Assembly: GCA_964494805.1 (NCBI GenBank)
Contig: CAZBST010000002.1
Span: 186,001-250,000 of the forward strand
Direction of reading: 5' to 3'
DNA from: CAIYOL01 sp964494805
GTDB taxonomy: Bacteria; Planctomycetota; Phycisphaerae; Sedimentisphaerales; Anaerobacaceae
DNA: 64,000 nucleotides
The position numbers and the translations under genes are program-made. The first letter of the stretch is position 1, and each line of letters opens with the position of its first letter. Of the stretch, positions 1 to 8,997 are shown piece by piece. The notes under the pieces are model-generated. The model did no database searches and was not told the origin of the DNA. It was given only the letters and a program-made list of their open reading frames with translations.

Positions 1-2
1 AG

Positions 3-335
3 CTGAGCGATGTCTTCTCTCTGCTCGCAGAAAACTCACCTGTGCAGGGAAAAAACGATTTGCTCAATTTCGCGCTTGATAGCCTCCAGTCTGCCGTTGA
101 GCGTTATCCCACCTCTGACCGCCTGCGATTCGAATTGGCCGAAGTCGCCGAACAGTTGGACAAGACCAATATCGCCGTCGCCCAGTATAAAAAAGCAGTT
201 GAAATTGAAGATGCTTATCGCAACCAGTTTAAGATAATGTACCCGGGACGCGAAATCTTCAGCCGATTAGGCGAGGAAAAATACGAAAAAGCAAAGCAGC
301 GAATAAAATATCTCTCCAGGCAACCGTCCCCATAA
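3..335 (+). CDS. C-terminal part of a TPR-like protein (truncated by window edge)
   Basis: An open frame enters from the left edge and ends at a TAA at 333-335, so only about 110 C-terminal residues are visible and the start lies outside the window. The visible part is amphipathic helix-turn-helix repeat in style, with a motif resembling a tetratricopeptide repeat (ELAEVAEQLDKTNIAVAQYK, with Leu/Ala/Tyr at the usual spacing) and a charged basic tail. TPR repeats normally mediate protein-protein contacts. No catalytic domain is visible. It converges with the minus-strand yebC gene 2 bases downstream. The TPR call is an inference from one good repeat; the rest of the protein could carry any function. 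Confidence 0.6.
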   Translation: MSDVFSLLAENSPVQGKNDLLNFALDSLQSAVERYPTSDRLRFELAEVAEQLDKTNIAVAQYKKAVEIEDAYRNQFKIMYPGREIFSRLGEEKYEKAKQRIKYLSRQPSP

Positions 336-337
336 TT

Positions 338-1093
338 TTATACGCTCTCTAATTTGCTCACTATTTCATCTGGTATATCAAAATTAGCGTATGTATTTTG
401 AACGTCGTCGTGCTCTTCGAAATCATCCATCAGGGAAATTATTTTCTTTGCCGTCGCCGCATCGCTTATCGGCACGGTATTCTGTGGCACCATCGAAATA
501 TCGGATGACTCAACGGCAACACCTTTTTCCTTCAGCGCATTTTTCAGCTTCTCATAAGAAGCCGGCTCGCAGGTTATCTCGAATAGTTCCCCCGTGTTTG
601 TCATATCGTCTGCGCCGGCGGCCAGAACAATCTCCATAAGCTCATCTTCGTTTGTCCCTGCGGTCTTAACGGTAATCAGCCCTTTCTTGCTGAACATCCA
701 GTTGACGCATCCGCTTGTCCCCATCGAGCTGCCGTGCTTTTCGAAAATCTTCTTAATCTCCGGCGCCGTTCGGTTGTGATTATCCGTCAGTGCCTCGACC
801 ATTATGGCCACTCCGCCCGGCCCATACCCCTCATAGACCGCTTCTACAAAATTTTCTCCCCCAAGCTCCCCGGTGCCCTTTTTGATTGCCTTTTCAATCG
901 TATCTTTCGGCATATTGACCGATTTAGCCTTGTCGATGGCATACCGTAAAGACAGGTTCGCAGCCGGATCGCCGCCGCCCGTCCTGGCTGCGACAATTAT
1001 CATCCGGGCCACCTTGCTCCACACCTTGCTGCGTTTGGCGTCGACGGCTGCCTTCTTATATTTTATCCCTGCCCAGTGAGAATGACCTGACAT
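338..1093 (-). CDS. yebC: YebC/PmpR family DNA-binding protein
   Basis: A 251-residue protein starting with the family signature MSGHSHWAGIKYKKAAVDAK. The family's usual length is about 240-250, so the domain set is complete. YebC/PmpR proteins bind DNA as transcriptional regulators, and related members have been linked to translation of difficult peptide motifs; which role applies here cannot be told. I chose the start at 1093 because the conserved N-terminus begins there and an AGGAGC ribosome-binding site lies 4-9 bases upstream. A longer frame to 1180 adds residues foreign to the family and would overlap the next gene. Central motifs include KDTIEKAIKKG and YEGYGPGGVA, both typical. Downstream order on the minus strand follows an SMP-30 family gene. 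Confidence 0.95.
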   Translation of the reverse strand: MSGHSHWAGIKYKKAAVDAKRSKVWSKVARMIIVAARTGGGDPAANLSLRYAIDKAKSVNMPKDTIEKAIKKGTGELGGENFVEAVYEGYGPGGVAIMVEALTDNHNRTAPEIKKIFEKHGSSMGTSGCVNWMFSKKGLITVKTAGTNEDELMEIVLAAGADDMTNTGELFEITCEPASYEKLKNALKEKGVAVESSDISMVPQNTVPISDAATAKKIISLMDDFEEHDDVQNTYANFDIPDEIVSKLESV

Positions 1094-1176
1094 ACCTGCT
1101 CCTGACAAAATTATAAAAAACCGGTCAATAAAATTATAGTCTCTTCGATGACGAAATGCAACAAACCTTTCTGCGA

Positions 1177-2055
1177 TCACTGTCCCGACGCCGTTCGCAT
1201 CCGCACAGAATATAACGACGTTCGCGCCGTGATAAACAGCGTCTTCTTATCCTTCCCCCCGAAGCAGACGTTAGATGGCTGCTCAGGTATCTCTATCGTC
1301 TCTATCCTTTCGCCGTCTCTGTTATAAACAGCAACCACCTTGGTCGTCAGATAGATATTGCCTTCGTTATCTATAGTCATCCCGTCCGAACCTTCCGGCG
1401 CAAAAAGCTTTTTATTCGACAGCGTCCCGTCTTTATTAATGGTATATACAAAGGTCTTTCCCCCGCCGTGGTCTGCAACATAAAGCGTTTTGCCGTCGGC
1501 TGTCCCTATCACCCCGTTTGGCTTGACCATATCATCGATTACGCGGATAAGTTTCTTGCGGTCCGGCGTTAGATAATACACGTGCTCGCCGCCCTGCTCC
1601 ATACCACTTCTGTCGCCGTAGCGAGGGTCAGTAAAGTAAATCCCGCCGTTCGGGTTAGCCCACAGGTCGTTTGGACTGTTCAGCATCTTGTTGTTATACC
1701 TGTCAGCCAGCACCTTCTTTCTGCCGTTACGTTTGATTGATACTAACCGCCGGCTGCCTCCTTCACAGACTAACAGGTTGCCCTTTTTATCGAAGTATAA
1801 TCCGTTGGCCCCTCCGGAATCCTGTTTGAAAGTTATCAGTTTGCCGTCCAATGTCCATTTATGGATTCGATTGTTGGGGATATCGGTAAAGAATACATTG
1901 CCTTCAGCATCAGCTGCCGGCCCTTCCGTGAACCTAAACCCGCCGGCCAGTTTTTCCACCTTCGCGCCTTCCGCAACAACGCTCGTCTTCTCAGCGCCGC
2001 CGCTCACCACCGCCAACACCACCAAAACCACACCCGTTAAAACTTTCCTGCTCAT
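1177..2055 (-). CDS. Secreted SMP-30/gluconolactonase-family protein
   Basis: A 292-residue protein with an N-terminal signal peptide (hydrophobic run at residues 6-20, ending in SGGA). The mature part is a six-bladed propeller of the SMP-30/gluconolaconase/LRE type. The metal ligands expected in this family can be placed: Glu44 in FTEGP, Asn in NSPNDLWANPNG followed by FTDPRYG, and Asp in VADHGGG. These enzymes hydrolyse sugar lactones or related esters using a divalent cation; here the enzyme would act outside the cytoplasm. The start has a purine-rich stretch (AAAAAGGAGAAAGAA) just upstream. The gene lies 16 bases below the site-2 protease gene. The exact substrate is unknown; the family is broad. 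Confidence 0.85.
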   Translation of the reverse strand: MSRKVLTGVVLVVLAVVSGGAEKTSVVAEGAKVEKLAGGFRFTEGPAADAEGNVFFTDIPNNRIHKWTLDGKLITFKQDSGGANGLYFDKKGNLLVCEGGSRRLVSIKRNGRKKVLADRYNNKMLNSPNDLWANPNGGIYFTDPRYGDRSGMEQGGEHVYYLTPDRKKLIRVIDDMVKPNGVIGTADGKTLYVADHGGGKTFVYTINKDGTLSNKKLFAPEGSDGMTIDNEGNIYLTTKVVAVYNRDGERIETIEIPEQPSNVCFGGKDKKTLFITARTSLYSVRMRTASGQ

Positions 2056-2071
2056 TTCTTTCTCCTTTTTC

Positions 2072-3166
2072 TCAACTATTTTCTTTTCTATCCAAACCCC
2101 TCAGTGCGGCCTTAATCATAAAGTATCGACTGATACCATCGAGGCCGACCATACCTTTGATTTCACCGCCTTCCGCAACTATCATCGCGGTCTTTTTACT
2201 GAACATAAGCTTTTTATATACCTCATCAAGCGGCATATTCGGGTCAACCGAAACAAACTCCCTGTCCATAACTTCAGAGACAGGAGCATCCAGCCCTTTT
2301 TCGTGGATGCTGGCCAGGATTCTATCACGAGTCAAAATCCCTTCTACGCCGCCCTGACCTATAACAGGGAAATCATCCTGCCGGCCGTGATGAAAGTATT
2401 CGAAGGCCTGCCGAACCGGCTCATCAGGCCGAAGCGCGACAAAGTCCGTTGTCATCGCCTCACCGACAGGCACCTGACGCAGGAGCGACTTAAGCACGAC
2501 CTGCTGCTTTTCGCTGCCGGCGCCGATGTAAAGAAATACGCCTATCAATGCCAGCCACCAGTTAAAAAATATCCCAAAGAAAATAAAAACCATCGCCAGG
2601 GCTTGTCCCACAAACACCGCTACTGATGTAGCTCTTACATAATCCATCTTTATCGCCAGAATCCCGCGAAGCACCCTGCCGCCGTCCATAGGAAATGCCG
2701 GTATCATATTAAAGACGGCAAGCATCACATTTATCCCAATCAATCCTGCGAAAAAAGTTTTAATCGAATCAGGATATAAATTAGACTCCCCGGCCCCTCT
2801 CCACTGGCCCACAAACATATAAAGAATCCCTGCGATTGCAAGGTTAATAAAAGGCCCTACTATGGCCATAGCAATCTCCTGGACAGGTTTCTCCGGCATT
2901 TCTTCCATTGTCGCTACTCCGCCAATCGGAAGTAACGTAATGCTCCTTGTCTCTTTGCCGAAGCGTCTCGCAATCAGGCTGTGGCCGACTTCATGGATTA
3001 GCACGCAGATAAAAATGGCACATATAAGAAGTGTTGCCAACAAGGCCCTGTTAACTCCAAATTCGCCCAGCACGGAAATAAACACGAAGAAAAGAAGAAG
3101 GAAAAATGTAGCGTGAATTCGAAACCTTATCCCGAATATCTTGCCGATATTTACAGACCATCTCAT
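2072..3166 (-). CDS. Site-2 protease family membrane metallopeptidase with two CBS domains
   Basis: A 364-residue polytopic membrane protein of peptidase family M50 (SpoIVFB/rhomboid-independent intramembrane protease type). The zinc-binding HEVGH motif is at about residues 58-62 and the second conserved motif NMIPAFPMDGGRVLR puts the third ligand Asp near residue 161. Five or six hydrophobic segments surround these sites. The C-terminal third (about residues 230-350) holds two CBS domains, which often bind adenine nucleotides and could gate the protease. I chose the ATG at 3166, preceded by GAAGGAA, over a longer frame to 3202 because the protein family begins with MRWSVNIGK-like sequence. 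Substrates are unknown; relatives cleave membrane-bound transcription factors or remnant signal peptides. Confidence 0.92.
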   Translation of the reverse strand: MRWSVNIGKIFGIRFRIHATFFLLLFFVFISVLGEFGVNRALLATLLICAIFICVLIHEVGHSLIARRFGKETRSITLLPIGGVATMEEMPEKPVQEIAMAIVGPFINLAIAGILYMFVGQWRGAGESNLYPDSIKTFFAGLIGINVMLAVFNMIPAFPMDGGRVLRGILAIKMDYVRATSVAVFVGQALAMVFIFFGIFFNWWLALIGVFLYIGAGSEKQQVVLKSLLRQVPVGEAMTTDFVALRPDEPVRQAFEYFHHGRQDDFPVIGQGGVEGILTRDRILASIHEKGLDAPVSEVMDREFVSVDPNMPLDEVYKKLMFSKKTAMIVAEGGEIKGMVGLDGISRYFMIKAALRGLDRKENS

Positions 3167-3289
3167 TTCAATAATTCCTTCACATCGTTGTCGGCTTCGC
3201 ACTCACGCTTTCCATTTTTTCAATCCTTAACCCCGCCTGGCAACAAGCGACTAACTTTACCCGCCTCCGTGTTTGTATTGGTTGCAATC

Positions 3290-4039
3290 TTATCCGTACT
3301 CTGATTTTATCCATTTGTACAAGATAAAGGTGACTATCAATGTCCCCGCGCCGGGAAATAACCAGTGCCATAGGACTTTCACAATATCGGTGACGGGAGC
3401 TTCGCCGAATCGGTGATTTTCATCGTAAGAAAAAGAATCTGCGACCCCTTCGACCAAATCTAAGAGGCCCTTGATACTCTTGCCGTATAGTTCAAAACTC
3501 AAAATGGTCACCTTATTACTGCCAAGTAGTTTCAAGGTAGATAGGCCGATTGCCCCTCCTTTTTTCAGCGGTAGTACCATAGTTTCAAAAAAGATGTGCC
3601 TATTTGGGTCATAGTAAATTTGACGCTCGTATTCCGCATCTCTGGCAACATCTCCTCCTTTCATTAAGTCATCTCTAAAACCTTTCAGGTATTCATTACT
3701 CCTCTTCCATTGGAAATTCGACCGCACTTTCTCCTCGTATATGGATTCCATAGGCAGGCCTTTTTTCACCTCCCCAATTGCGCGGGCTTGGACCAGCATA
3801 GAGCTTTTCTCTTCCTCGTCTTTGGAACCGGCTTCTTGGCAAACCGCCAAAATCTCCATATCTTTGAATCTGATTTCATAGATTTTTGCATAATTGCTGA
3901 GCACCGCCTCCTCGGTAATCACTTCCCATCCTTCGGGCACCGTAAAAGAAAAATGCCACTTCGAATTGCTGTACTTCTCCTGTGCGGAGCAAACTGTTGC
4001 CAAAAGGCAAATACCGGCAGCTATAATAACGTGTCTCAT
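3290..4039 (-). CDS. Exported hypothetical protein with C-terminal membrane anchor
   Basis: A 249-residue protein that I do not recognise. It has a signal peptide (residues 1-19, cleavage likely after CSA), a soluble extracytoplasmic part beginning with a segment (WHFSFTVPEGWEVI) seen at the start of several secreted beta-rich domains, and a hydrophobic segment near residues 223-243 followed by a short positive tail, so it is likely anchored at its C-terminus. The start ATG has AGGGAGATTTATA upstream. It lies on the same strand as the protease gene (124 bases away) and could be in the same transcription unit, which would fit a membrane quality-control function, but nothing in the sequence proves this. 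Confidence 0.7.
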   Translation of the reverse strand: MRHVIIAAGICLLATVCSAQEKYSNSKWHFSFTVPEGWEVITEEAVLSNYAKIYEIRFKDMEILAVCQEAGSKDEEEKSSMLVQARAIGEVKKGLPMESIYEEKVRSNFQWKRSNEYLKGFRDDLMKGGDVARDAEYERQIYYDPNRHIFFETMVLPLKKGGAIGLSTLKLLGSNKVTILSFELYGKSIKGLLDLVEGVADSFSYDENHRFGEAPVTDIVKVLWHWLFPGAGTLIVTFILYKWIKSEYG

Positions 4040-4110
4040 TATAAATCTCCCTTAAACTCCGGCCTCGCTAATATCTATACCTTAAAACCGCTCACCGCCA
4101 AAAACTGCTC

Positions 4111-4137
4111 GTCCGCTGAAGTCTCGGCGAAGGCGGA
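4111..4137. repeat. REP-like palindrome
   Basis: An imperfect palindrome of the form GTCCGCTGAAGTC...GGCGAAGGCGGAT in the spacer between panB and the next gene. The core 'GCGAAGGCGGA' recurs at 10861-10871. Likely a small dispersed palindromic repeat; it may also act as a weak transcript end for panB. Confidence 0.45.
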
Positions 4138-4166
4138 TTGGTGCTACCCCATTTTACCCAGATTCA

Positions 4167-5012
4167 TCACTTTAACATCTCTTTCAATCGCTCCAGCTCC
4201 CCTTTTTTCATATGGTAGCTATGCTCGTCATCTGGAAATTCGCCGCTTTCCACCTCTTTTGTATATCTCTTAAATGCCTCGATTGTCGCCTCAGCCGCAT
4301 TGCCATAACTCTTTGCAAATTTGGGACTTGACCCTTGCACCAGCCCTAAAATATCAGGTGCAATCAGTATTTGTCCGTCGCAGCCCGGCCCCGACCCGCA
4401 GCTGATGACCGGCACCTCGCTGCGTTTTGTAATAACCTCCGCCACCTCCGCAGCAGCCCCCTCGATTAATAGCGCCCCTGCCCCTGCGTTAACCATTTGC
4501 TCAGCAAGACTTACAAGCTCCGCCGCCATCTCCGCGGTCGTGGCTTCCGCCTTGAATTTCCCGGTTTTACTGATGCTCTGCGGCCTTATCCCGATATGGG
4601 CCATAACCGCCATGCCGGCATCGCTAACTGCTTTAATTACATCGAGATACGCACCACTGACCTCGATTTTTATCATTTGCGCCCCCGCCTCTACTACGAA
4701 CCGCCCGGCGTTTTTCACCGCCTCACTTATACCAAGCTGATAGCTCAGAAACGGCATATCAGCCACCAAATACACATTCGGCGCCCCTCGACGCACTGCT
4801 GCCGTTATGGCAACCATAAAATCCATTGTCGCTGGCAGCGTCGAGTCAAAACCCAGCATATGCTGGGCCGCCGAATCGCCCACCAATATCATTTGCACAT
4901 CGGTTTGAGAAACTAATTTGGCTGTGGTGTAGTCATAGCAACTGACTGCTGTAATTTTTCGATTTTGGCGCTTGGTCGCCAGTAAATCCGCAATCGTGAT
5001 TTTAACATCCAT
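4167..5012 (-). CDS. panB: 3-methyl-2-oxobutanoate hydroxymethyltransferase
   Basis: A 281-residue cytoplasmic enzyme that transfers a hydroxymethyl group from 5,10-methylene-THF to 2-oxoisovalerate, giving ketopantoate for pantothenate and CoA synthesis. Family motifs are clear: the N-terminal AVSCYDYTTAKLV, the metal site VGDSAAQHMLGFDST, the lysine-containing MIKIEVSG, and HIGIRPQS followed by the catalytic Glu in LLIEGA. The length is close to the usual 260-280. No other pan gene is adjacent. The region upstream (5013-5190) is AT-rich and could hold its promoter, though I see no clear consensus. Confidence 0.95.
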   Translation of the reverse strand: MDVKITIADLLATKRQNRKITAVSCYDYTTAKLVSQTDVQMILVGDSAAQHMLGFDSTLPATMDFMVAITAAVRRGAPNVYLVADMPFLSYQLGISEAVKNAGRFVVEAGAQMIKIEVSGAYLDVIKAVSDAGMAVMAHIGIRPQSISKTGKFKAEATTAEMAAELVSLAEQMVNAGAGALLIEGAAAEVAEVITKRSEVPVISCGSGPGCDGQILIAPDILGLVQGSSPKFAKSYGNAAEATIEAFKRYTKEVESGEFPDDEHSYHMKKGELERLKEMLK

Positions 5013-5312
5013 ATTAACCCTTCTAAAAAGATAAAGAAATAACAGCTATTTAGTTAAAATATGAGAACATAAATGGTTTAGCAAGCGTAAAATAATCGGG
5101 TTTTTGGGGCTAAATCCGGCTGTTTTTGAAAAAACGATAAAAAAATCGAGATTTTTACAAATAAAGGCTTGATTTTTGGTAAAAAAAGTACACCTTTTGC
5201 CAAATTTCCCTAAAGAATTCTTTGTTACTTATTCGATTAGATAGGTAAAGGGGAAATAAAATAGCTGGAGTTTAGGGTCATTATCCTATTGCTTTTCATC
5301 ACCCTCCTCCGA
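5013..5312. other. Non-coding spacer upstream of panB, possible small RNA body
   Basis: Three hundred bases of AT-rich sequence with no credible reading frame on either strand. It should contain the minus-strand panB promoter. On the plus strand it leads directly into the strong terminator at 5313-5348, so a short plus-strand transcript may lie here. I could not find a convincing promoter for it. Confidence 0.4.
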
Positions 5313-5348
5313 AGCCAGATTCTGTTGTACAGGAATCTGGCTTTTTTT
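5313..5348 (+). terminator. Strong rho-independent terminator with no plus-strand gene before it
   Basis: A perfect 10-bp stem (AGCCAGATTC / GAATCTGGCT), 10-base loop, then seven T residues (5342-5348). The T run is on the plus strand only, so it ends plus-strand transcription. No coding sequence precedes it on that strand, which suggests an untranslated RNA. Confidence 0.8.
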
Positions 5349-5594
5349 ATCCCCAAGCTGTTAGTCAAAACAGGTAATTGCAGAGATACTGTGCAACGTT
5401 AAATTGGGAAAGAAGGTTATAGAATATTGTAACCGTTTATAGAAGCCGGTCGCAGGCTATATAATCAGGCTCAGCACTTCGCCGAGACCACATCTTAACA
5501 TCATTTCATACCTTCAGCTTCTCTGAGAGGCAAGTCTGCGGTTACACTCAATATGATGCTTATCGGGTCAGATACATCGAATACCGCGCAAAGA

Positions 5595-5622
5595 AACGCC
5601 AGCGCATCTCTGCGCTGGCGTT
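5595..5622 (-). terminator. Terminator hairpin of the PEP-CTERM gene
   Basis: A perfect 12-bp stem (AACGCCAGCGCA / TGCGCTGGCGTT) with a 4-base loop, 36 bases after the stop of the minus-strand gene at 5658. On the minus strand the stem runs into TTTCTTTG, a modest T-rich tail. Confidence 0.7.
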
Positions 5623-5657
5623 CGACCATTAACTAAAAACTTATCGCTAGTTGCGAA

Positions 5658-6581
5658 TTAACGTTTCCTACGTAACAGAGCCAATCCGCCCAAACCTAAC
5701 AATGCAATTGTCGCTGGTTCAGGAACGACCCGGATGGCGTTAAGAGGCAGGTGCATGCTTCCACCCCAGTCAGTAGGATCTATCCACCCATAGAGCACGA
5801 TAGTGCCCTGGCTGTCGGTCATAGCACACACAGTAGCTTGATGTAGCAAAGTCCCAAGATATGCGTCACCCTCATCATCCTCGGTATCTGTCTGCAGTTG
5901 AAATCTACGGGATTGATTTAACAGCCCGCAAGGCATATTGGAATCAACGCCGCCGCCAGCTATTGGGCCGTAGCCGCCACATGGGGGCTCGTCGGGATTG
6001 CTGCCATCGTAGCCGTTGGCCTCAAGCCATTCCTTCGGGTTGACTGTACTCCAAGCTCCGAATTTTCTCACTGGGTTATCTGTATTAATGACCCAGATAC
6101 CCTGCGCCTCATAGCCCCAGAGTGAGACCTTGTACTGCGTATTGGGGGCCAGCTGAGTGAGTGTGAGCTTTAGGTAGTTCATTCCGAAGCCTTTTGAACC
6201 CGCCGAATATTCACCAGTTTCCCCAACATATGCAAAGCCGCCGCTGCGTTCGCGTGCGCCACCATTATATTGGTCTGTCTCCGGATTGGTACCACAAGCT
6301 TTCCTATATGCGGTGAGTTCTGCTATAGGATTCTCGTATGCATATTCAGCATAGGGATTAACGAACGTCTTACTTACCGGCGAATCCCAGCTCCCACTGG
6401 GACCAATCTCCCACTCCTGCCAGTGGCATTTTGTGGGATTGCCGCCCCTACCTTTGATGTCGATTTGCAGAGGATTTACACATGGATTAGGATCACCGTA
6501 CAGGTCAAATCCTATGTAGGCTGCCGACGCCGGCACGCTCGTAACTAACACGAGACAAAGAATCATTAACTTTTTACACAT
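5658..6581 (-). CDS. PEP-CTERM sorting domain protein
   Basis: A 307-residue exported protein. It has a signal peptide (residues 1-20, cleavage near ASA) and a classic C-terminal PEP-CTERM signal: VPEPATIALLGLGG, a short hydrophobic helix, then the basic end RRKR. Such proteins are cut and sorted to the cell surface by an exosortase. The middle, rich in Gly, Asn, Trp and Cys, is not recognised by me; it contains a beta-rich stretch with LTLTQLAPNTQYKVSLWGYEA, reminiscent of fibronectin/Ig-like surface domains. AGGAGGAG precedes the start. The gene stands alone with its own terminator, and no exosortase gene is in the window. Confidence 0.9.
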   Translation of the reverse strand: MCKKLMILCLVLVTSVPASAAYIGFDLYGDPNPCVNPLQIDIKGRGGNPTKCHWQEWEIGPSGSWDSPVSKTFVNPYAEYAYENPIAELTAYRKACGTNPETDQYNGGARERSGGFAYVGETGEYSAGSKGFGMNYLKLTLTQLAPNTQYKVSLWGYEAQGIWVINTDNPVRKFGAWSTVNPKEWLEANGYDGSNPDEPPCGGYGPIAGGGVDSNMPCGLLNQSRRFQLQTDTEDDEGDAYLGTLLHQATVCAMTDSQGTIVLYGWIDPTDWGGSMHLPLNAIRVVPEPATIALLGLGGLALLRRKR

Positions 6582-7270
6582 AATTTACTCCTCCTTCTTA
6601 ATTTTTCAAAAATTGAGAAATACTTTTTTTTGGCCACAAGCCAAAAAAACCAATCTCTCGTGATTCGACACACATCCATAATTCAGCGCCGGGTGTGGAT
6701 TCGCCCGGTTACACACCGGACGACCGTCACAACTATGTACGCCTGTCTAACACGATTTTCTCGGAAATTGATTTCATCCTCCTCCTTACGGAAGATTTAT
6801 CAAAACCCGCAAATTCGCCTGCTTGTTCAATTGTTGATTCTACCAGATTACCCATTTTCTCGTCAAGAGAAATTTTACCAGATTACAGAAAAAATTTTTT
6901 TAGAGACCAGGCAACACATAAGTTATTTCACTACAAAGCCTTACAAACACTACAAGCAGGGCCGAGGTGAAATTTTCCAAAAAAAATGCCCCCACCGCTT
7001 CCTAAATTTTTCTGCAGGCTGCACAAAATCGGAGAAGTTGCTTTGTCATAAATGGTTCGATTTCACTCACCATCCTGAGCAGAGTCGAAAGATTGCTCAA
7101 TGCTTCGCTTCAGACTTGAGCCCAGCCTTGCAAAAAAACAGGTTTCATGTATATTGTTCTTTGGTAAAAGTAAAATAGAGAAAAATAACAGAATCTGCGC
7201 AACAGCAGATTGGTTTTGCGCATCTTATATAGCGAAGCATTTAAGGAAAAACAAAAGAAAGGATAATAAT
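6582..7270. other. Non-coding spacer with hairpins
   Basis: No convincing gene in 689 bases; short frames here lack ribosome-binding sites and family-like sequence. Near the PEP-CTERM start is a symmetrical hairpin TTTTTTGGC-CACAA-GCCAAAAAA (about 6626-6650), which could act as a terminator or leader structure in either direction. A second imperfect inverted repeat lies at about 6689-6719 (CCGGGTGTG / CACACCGG). The right end should carry the promoter of the aldolase gene. Confidence 0.5.
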
Positions 7271-8164
7271 ATGGCTGACACCGACGCCGTAAAGCAGGCG
7301 AAAAAGTTTTACGAAGATGTCCCTATGGAAACACGCGGGTTTTTCCTTAAGGGAGCAGGCTCTCTGGATTGGGGAATGAAGAACCGGCTGTCACGGATAT
7401 TCAGTCCCGATACAGGCAGGACGGTAATGCTGGCTATCGACCACGGATATTTCCAGGGACCTACCACAGGCCTCGAGCGAATAGATTTGAATATTGTGCC
7501 GCTGATGCCTTACGCCGACGCTGTAATGCTGACTCGCGGAATTCTGCGAACTACGGTGCCGCCCTGGCTGACCAAACCAATTGTGATGCGCTGCAGCGGT
7601 GGACCAAGCATACTCAAGGAGCTTTCGGACGAACATCTGGCCGTTGATATCGAGGACGCCATCCGAATGAACGTCGCAGCGATTACACTGCAGGTGTTCA
7701 TCGGCGGCAAATTCGAAAGCCGCTCCATCCGCAATATGACCCGCCTTGTGGATATGGGTATGCGATACGGTATTCCAACTATGGCCGTAACAGCAGTGGG
7801 CAAAGATATGGTCCGCGATGCAAAGTATTTCCGCCTGGCCTGCCGTATCTGTGCCGAGCTTGGCGCACAGTTCATAAAAACTTACTATGTCGAGGAAGAT
7901 TTCGAGACGGTTACGGCCTCGTGTCCGGTACCGATTGTGATGGCCGGCGGCAAAAAAATCCCAGAACTTGATGCCCTGACGATGGCCTACAATGCAATCC
8001 AGAAAGGTGCTTCGGGCGTTGATATGGGTCGCAACATCTTCCAAAGTGATGCGCCCGCAGCTATGATGCAGGCGGTCCGAAAAGTTGTGCACGAAAACTT
8101 GAAACCAAAAGAAGCTCTGAAATTATACGAAACCCTCAAAGCTGAGAGTAAAAGAACCAAGTAA
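7271..8164 (+). CDS. lsrF: DhnA/LsrF-type class I aldolase (3-hydroxy-5-phosphonooxypentane-2,4-dione thiolase-like)
   Basis: A 297-residue cytoplasmic TIM-barrel enzyme closely resembling LsrF over its whole length. Marks include MLAIDHGYFQGPTTGLE, the lysine of FIKTYYVEEDFE (the Schiff-base/thiolase Lys region of LsrF) and VMAGGKKIP with GASGVDMGRNIFQ near the C-terminus, a phosphate-binding region. E. coli LsrF splits phosphorylated autoinducer-2 product using CoA. No other lsr gene is near, so this homologue may act on another ketose phosphate. The ATG at 7271 has AAAGAAAGGA upstream; longer in-frame extensions have no family support. Its stop overlaps the start of the next gene (TAATG), so the two are translationally coupled. 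Confidence 0.85.
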   Translation: MADTDAVKQAKKFYEDVPMETRGFFLKGAGSLDWGMKNRLSRIFSPDTGRTVMLAIDHGYFQGPTTGLERIDLNIVPLMPYADAVMLTRGILRTTVPPWLTKPIVMRCSGGPSILKELSDEHLAVDIEDAIRMNVAAITLQVFIGGKFESRSIRNMTRLVDMGMRYGIPTMAVTAVGKDMVRDAKYFRLACRICAELGAQFIKTYYVEEDFETVTASCPVPIVMAGGKKIPELDALTMAYNAIQKGASGVDMGRNIFQSDAPAAMMQAVRKVVHENLKPKEALKLYETLKAESKRTK

Positions 8165-8985
8165 TGAACGAAAAATCACTCCCCTTGAAAAACAAAGTCG
8201 CACTGATAACCGGTGCCGCCGGTGCTATCGGCTATGCAGTTGCGCAGGCGCTGCTGGAAAATGGTTGCAGCGTTGCAGCCAGCGACCTGCCCGGCCAAAA
8301 ACTCGATTGTTTAACAGCGGACCTGAAAAAAGAAGCATCCGACAGGGTAATTAGCATTGCGCTCGATGTAACCAGCAAAGATTCCGTAACAAGCGGTTTT
8401 CAATCAGTAATCGATACCTGGGGTAAAATTAACATCGTGGTAATAAATGCCGGCATCGCACTGGTTGCAACTTTAATAGAGATGGATATCGAGGCCTTTC
8501 GCAAACTGGAAAAGGTAAATGTGGAAGGCACACTCCTTACACTGGCCGAGGCAGGCAGGCGATTTATAAAACAGGCAACAGGAGGAGACATCATCATTAT
8601 GTCAACTAAGAATGTTCCCTCTCCAAGCGCCGGCTTCGGGGCCTATAGTGCAACCAAAGCCGCCTGTCACCAATTGGGACGAATCGCCAGCATTGAATTT
8701 GCCCAGTACGATGTTCGCGTGAATATGGTCGCACCCGATGCGGTATTCTCGGAAGGCAAATACAAATCAGGCCTGTGGGAAACTATCGGGGCCGACCGAA
8801 TGAAAGCCAGAGGAATGGATGAAAAGCAGCTTCGGGAGTATTATCGCAACAGGAATCTGCTCAAGACAAGCATCACCGGCCGGGACGTGGCAAATGCGGT
8901 GTTGTTCTTCGCCACACGTCAAACGCCAACCACCGGCGCTACAATTCCTGTGGACGGCGGCCTGCCCGATGCCACGCCGCGATAA
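8164..8985 (+). CDS. SDR family NAD(P)-dependent oxidoreductase
   Basis: A 273-residue short-chain dehydrogenase. Motifs: cofactor site TGAAGAIG near residue 17, NAGIA, the catalytic Ser in IIIMSTKN and catalytic Tyr/Lys in YSATKAA, and the C-terminal TTGATIPVDGG. The overall look, including the end, resembles the dehydrogenase half of bifunctional rhamnulose-phosphate aldolase/dehydrogenases. Coupling to the upstream aldolase by a one-base overlap suggests that the two act in one pathway, with the dehydrogenase probably oxidising a sugar or hydroxy-ketone that feeds the aldolase. The substrate is inferred only. Confidence 0.88.
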   Translation: MNEKSLPLKNKVALITGAAGAIGYAVAQALLENGCSVAASDLPGQKLDCLTADLKKEASDRVISIALDVTSKDSVTSGFQSVIDTWGKINIVVINAGIALVATLIEMDIEAFRKLEKVNVEGTLLTLAEAGRRFIKQATGGDIIIMSTKNVPSPSAGFGAYSATKAACHQLGRIASIEFAQYDVRVNMVAPDAVFSEGKYKSGLWETIGADRMKARGMDEKQLREYYRNRNLLKTSITGRDVANAVLFFATRQTPTTGATIPVDGGLPDATPR

Positions 8986-8997
8986 ACCTGCAAAAGA

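Noticed and set aside
1688..2626. Plus-strand frame of 312 codons opposite the lactonase and protease genes
   Set aside because: Antisense shadow of two well-supported minus-strand genes.
6630..7178. Open frames of up to 182 codons in the spacer before the aldolase gene
   Set aside because: Low-complexity, Cys/Ser/Arg-rich translations, no ribosome-binding site and no family likeness; the region is better explained as spacer with hairpins.
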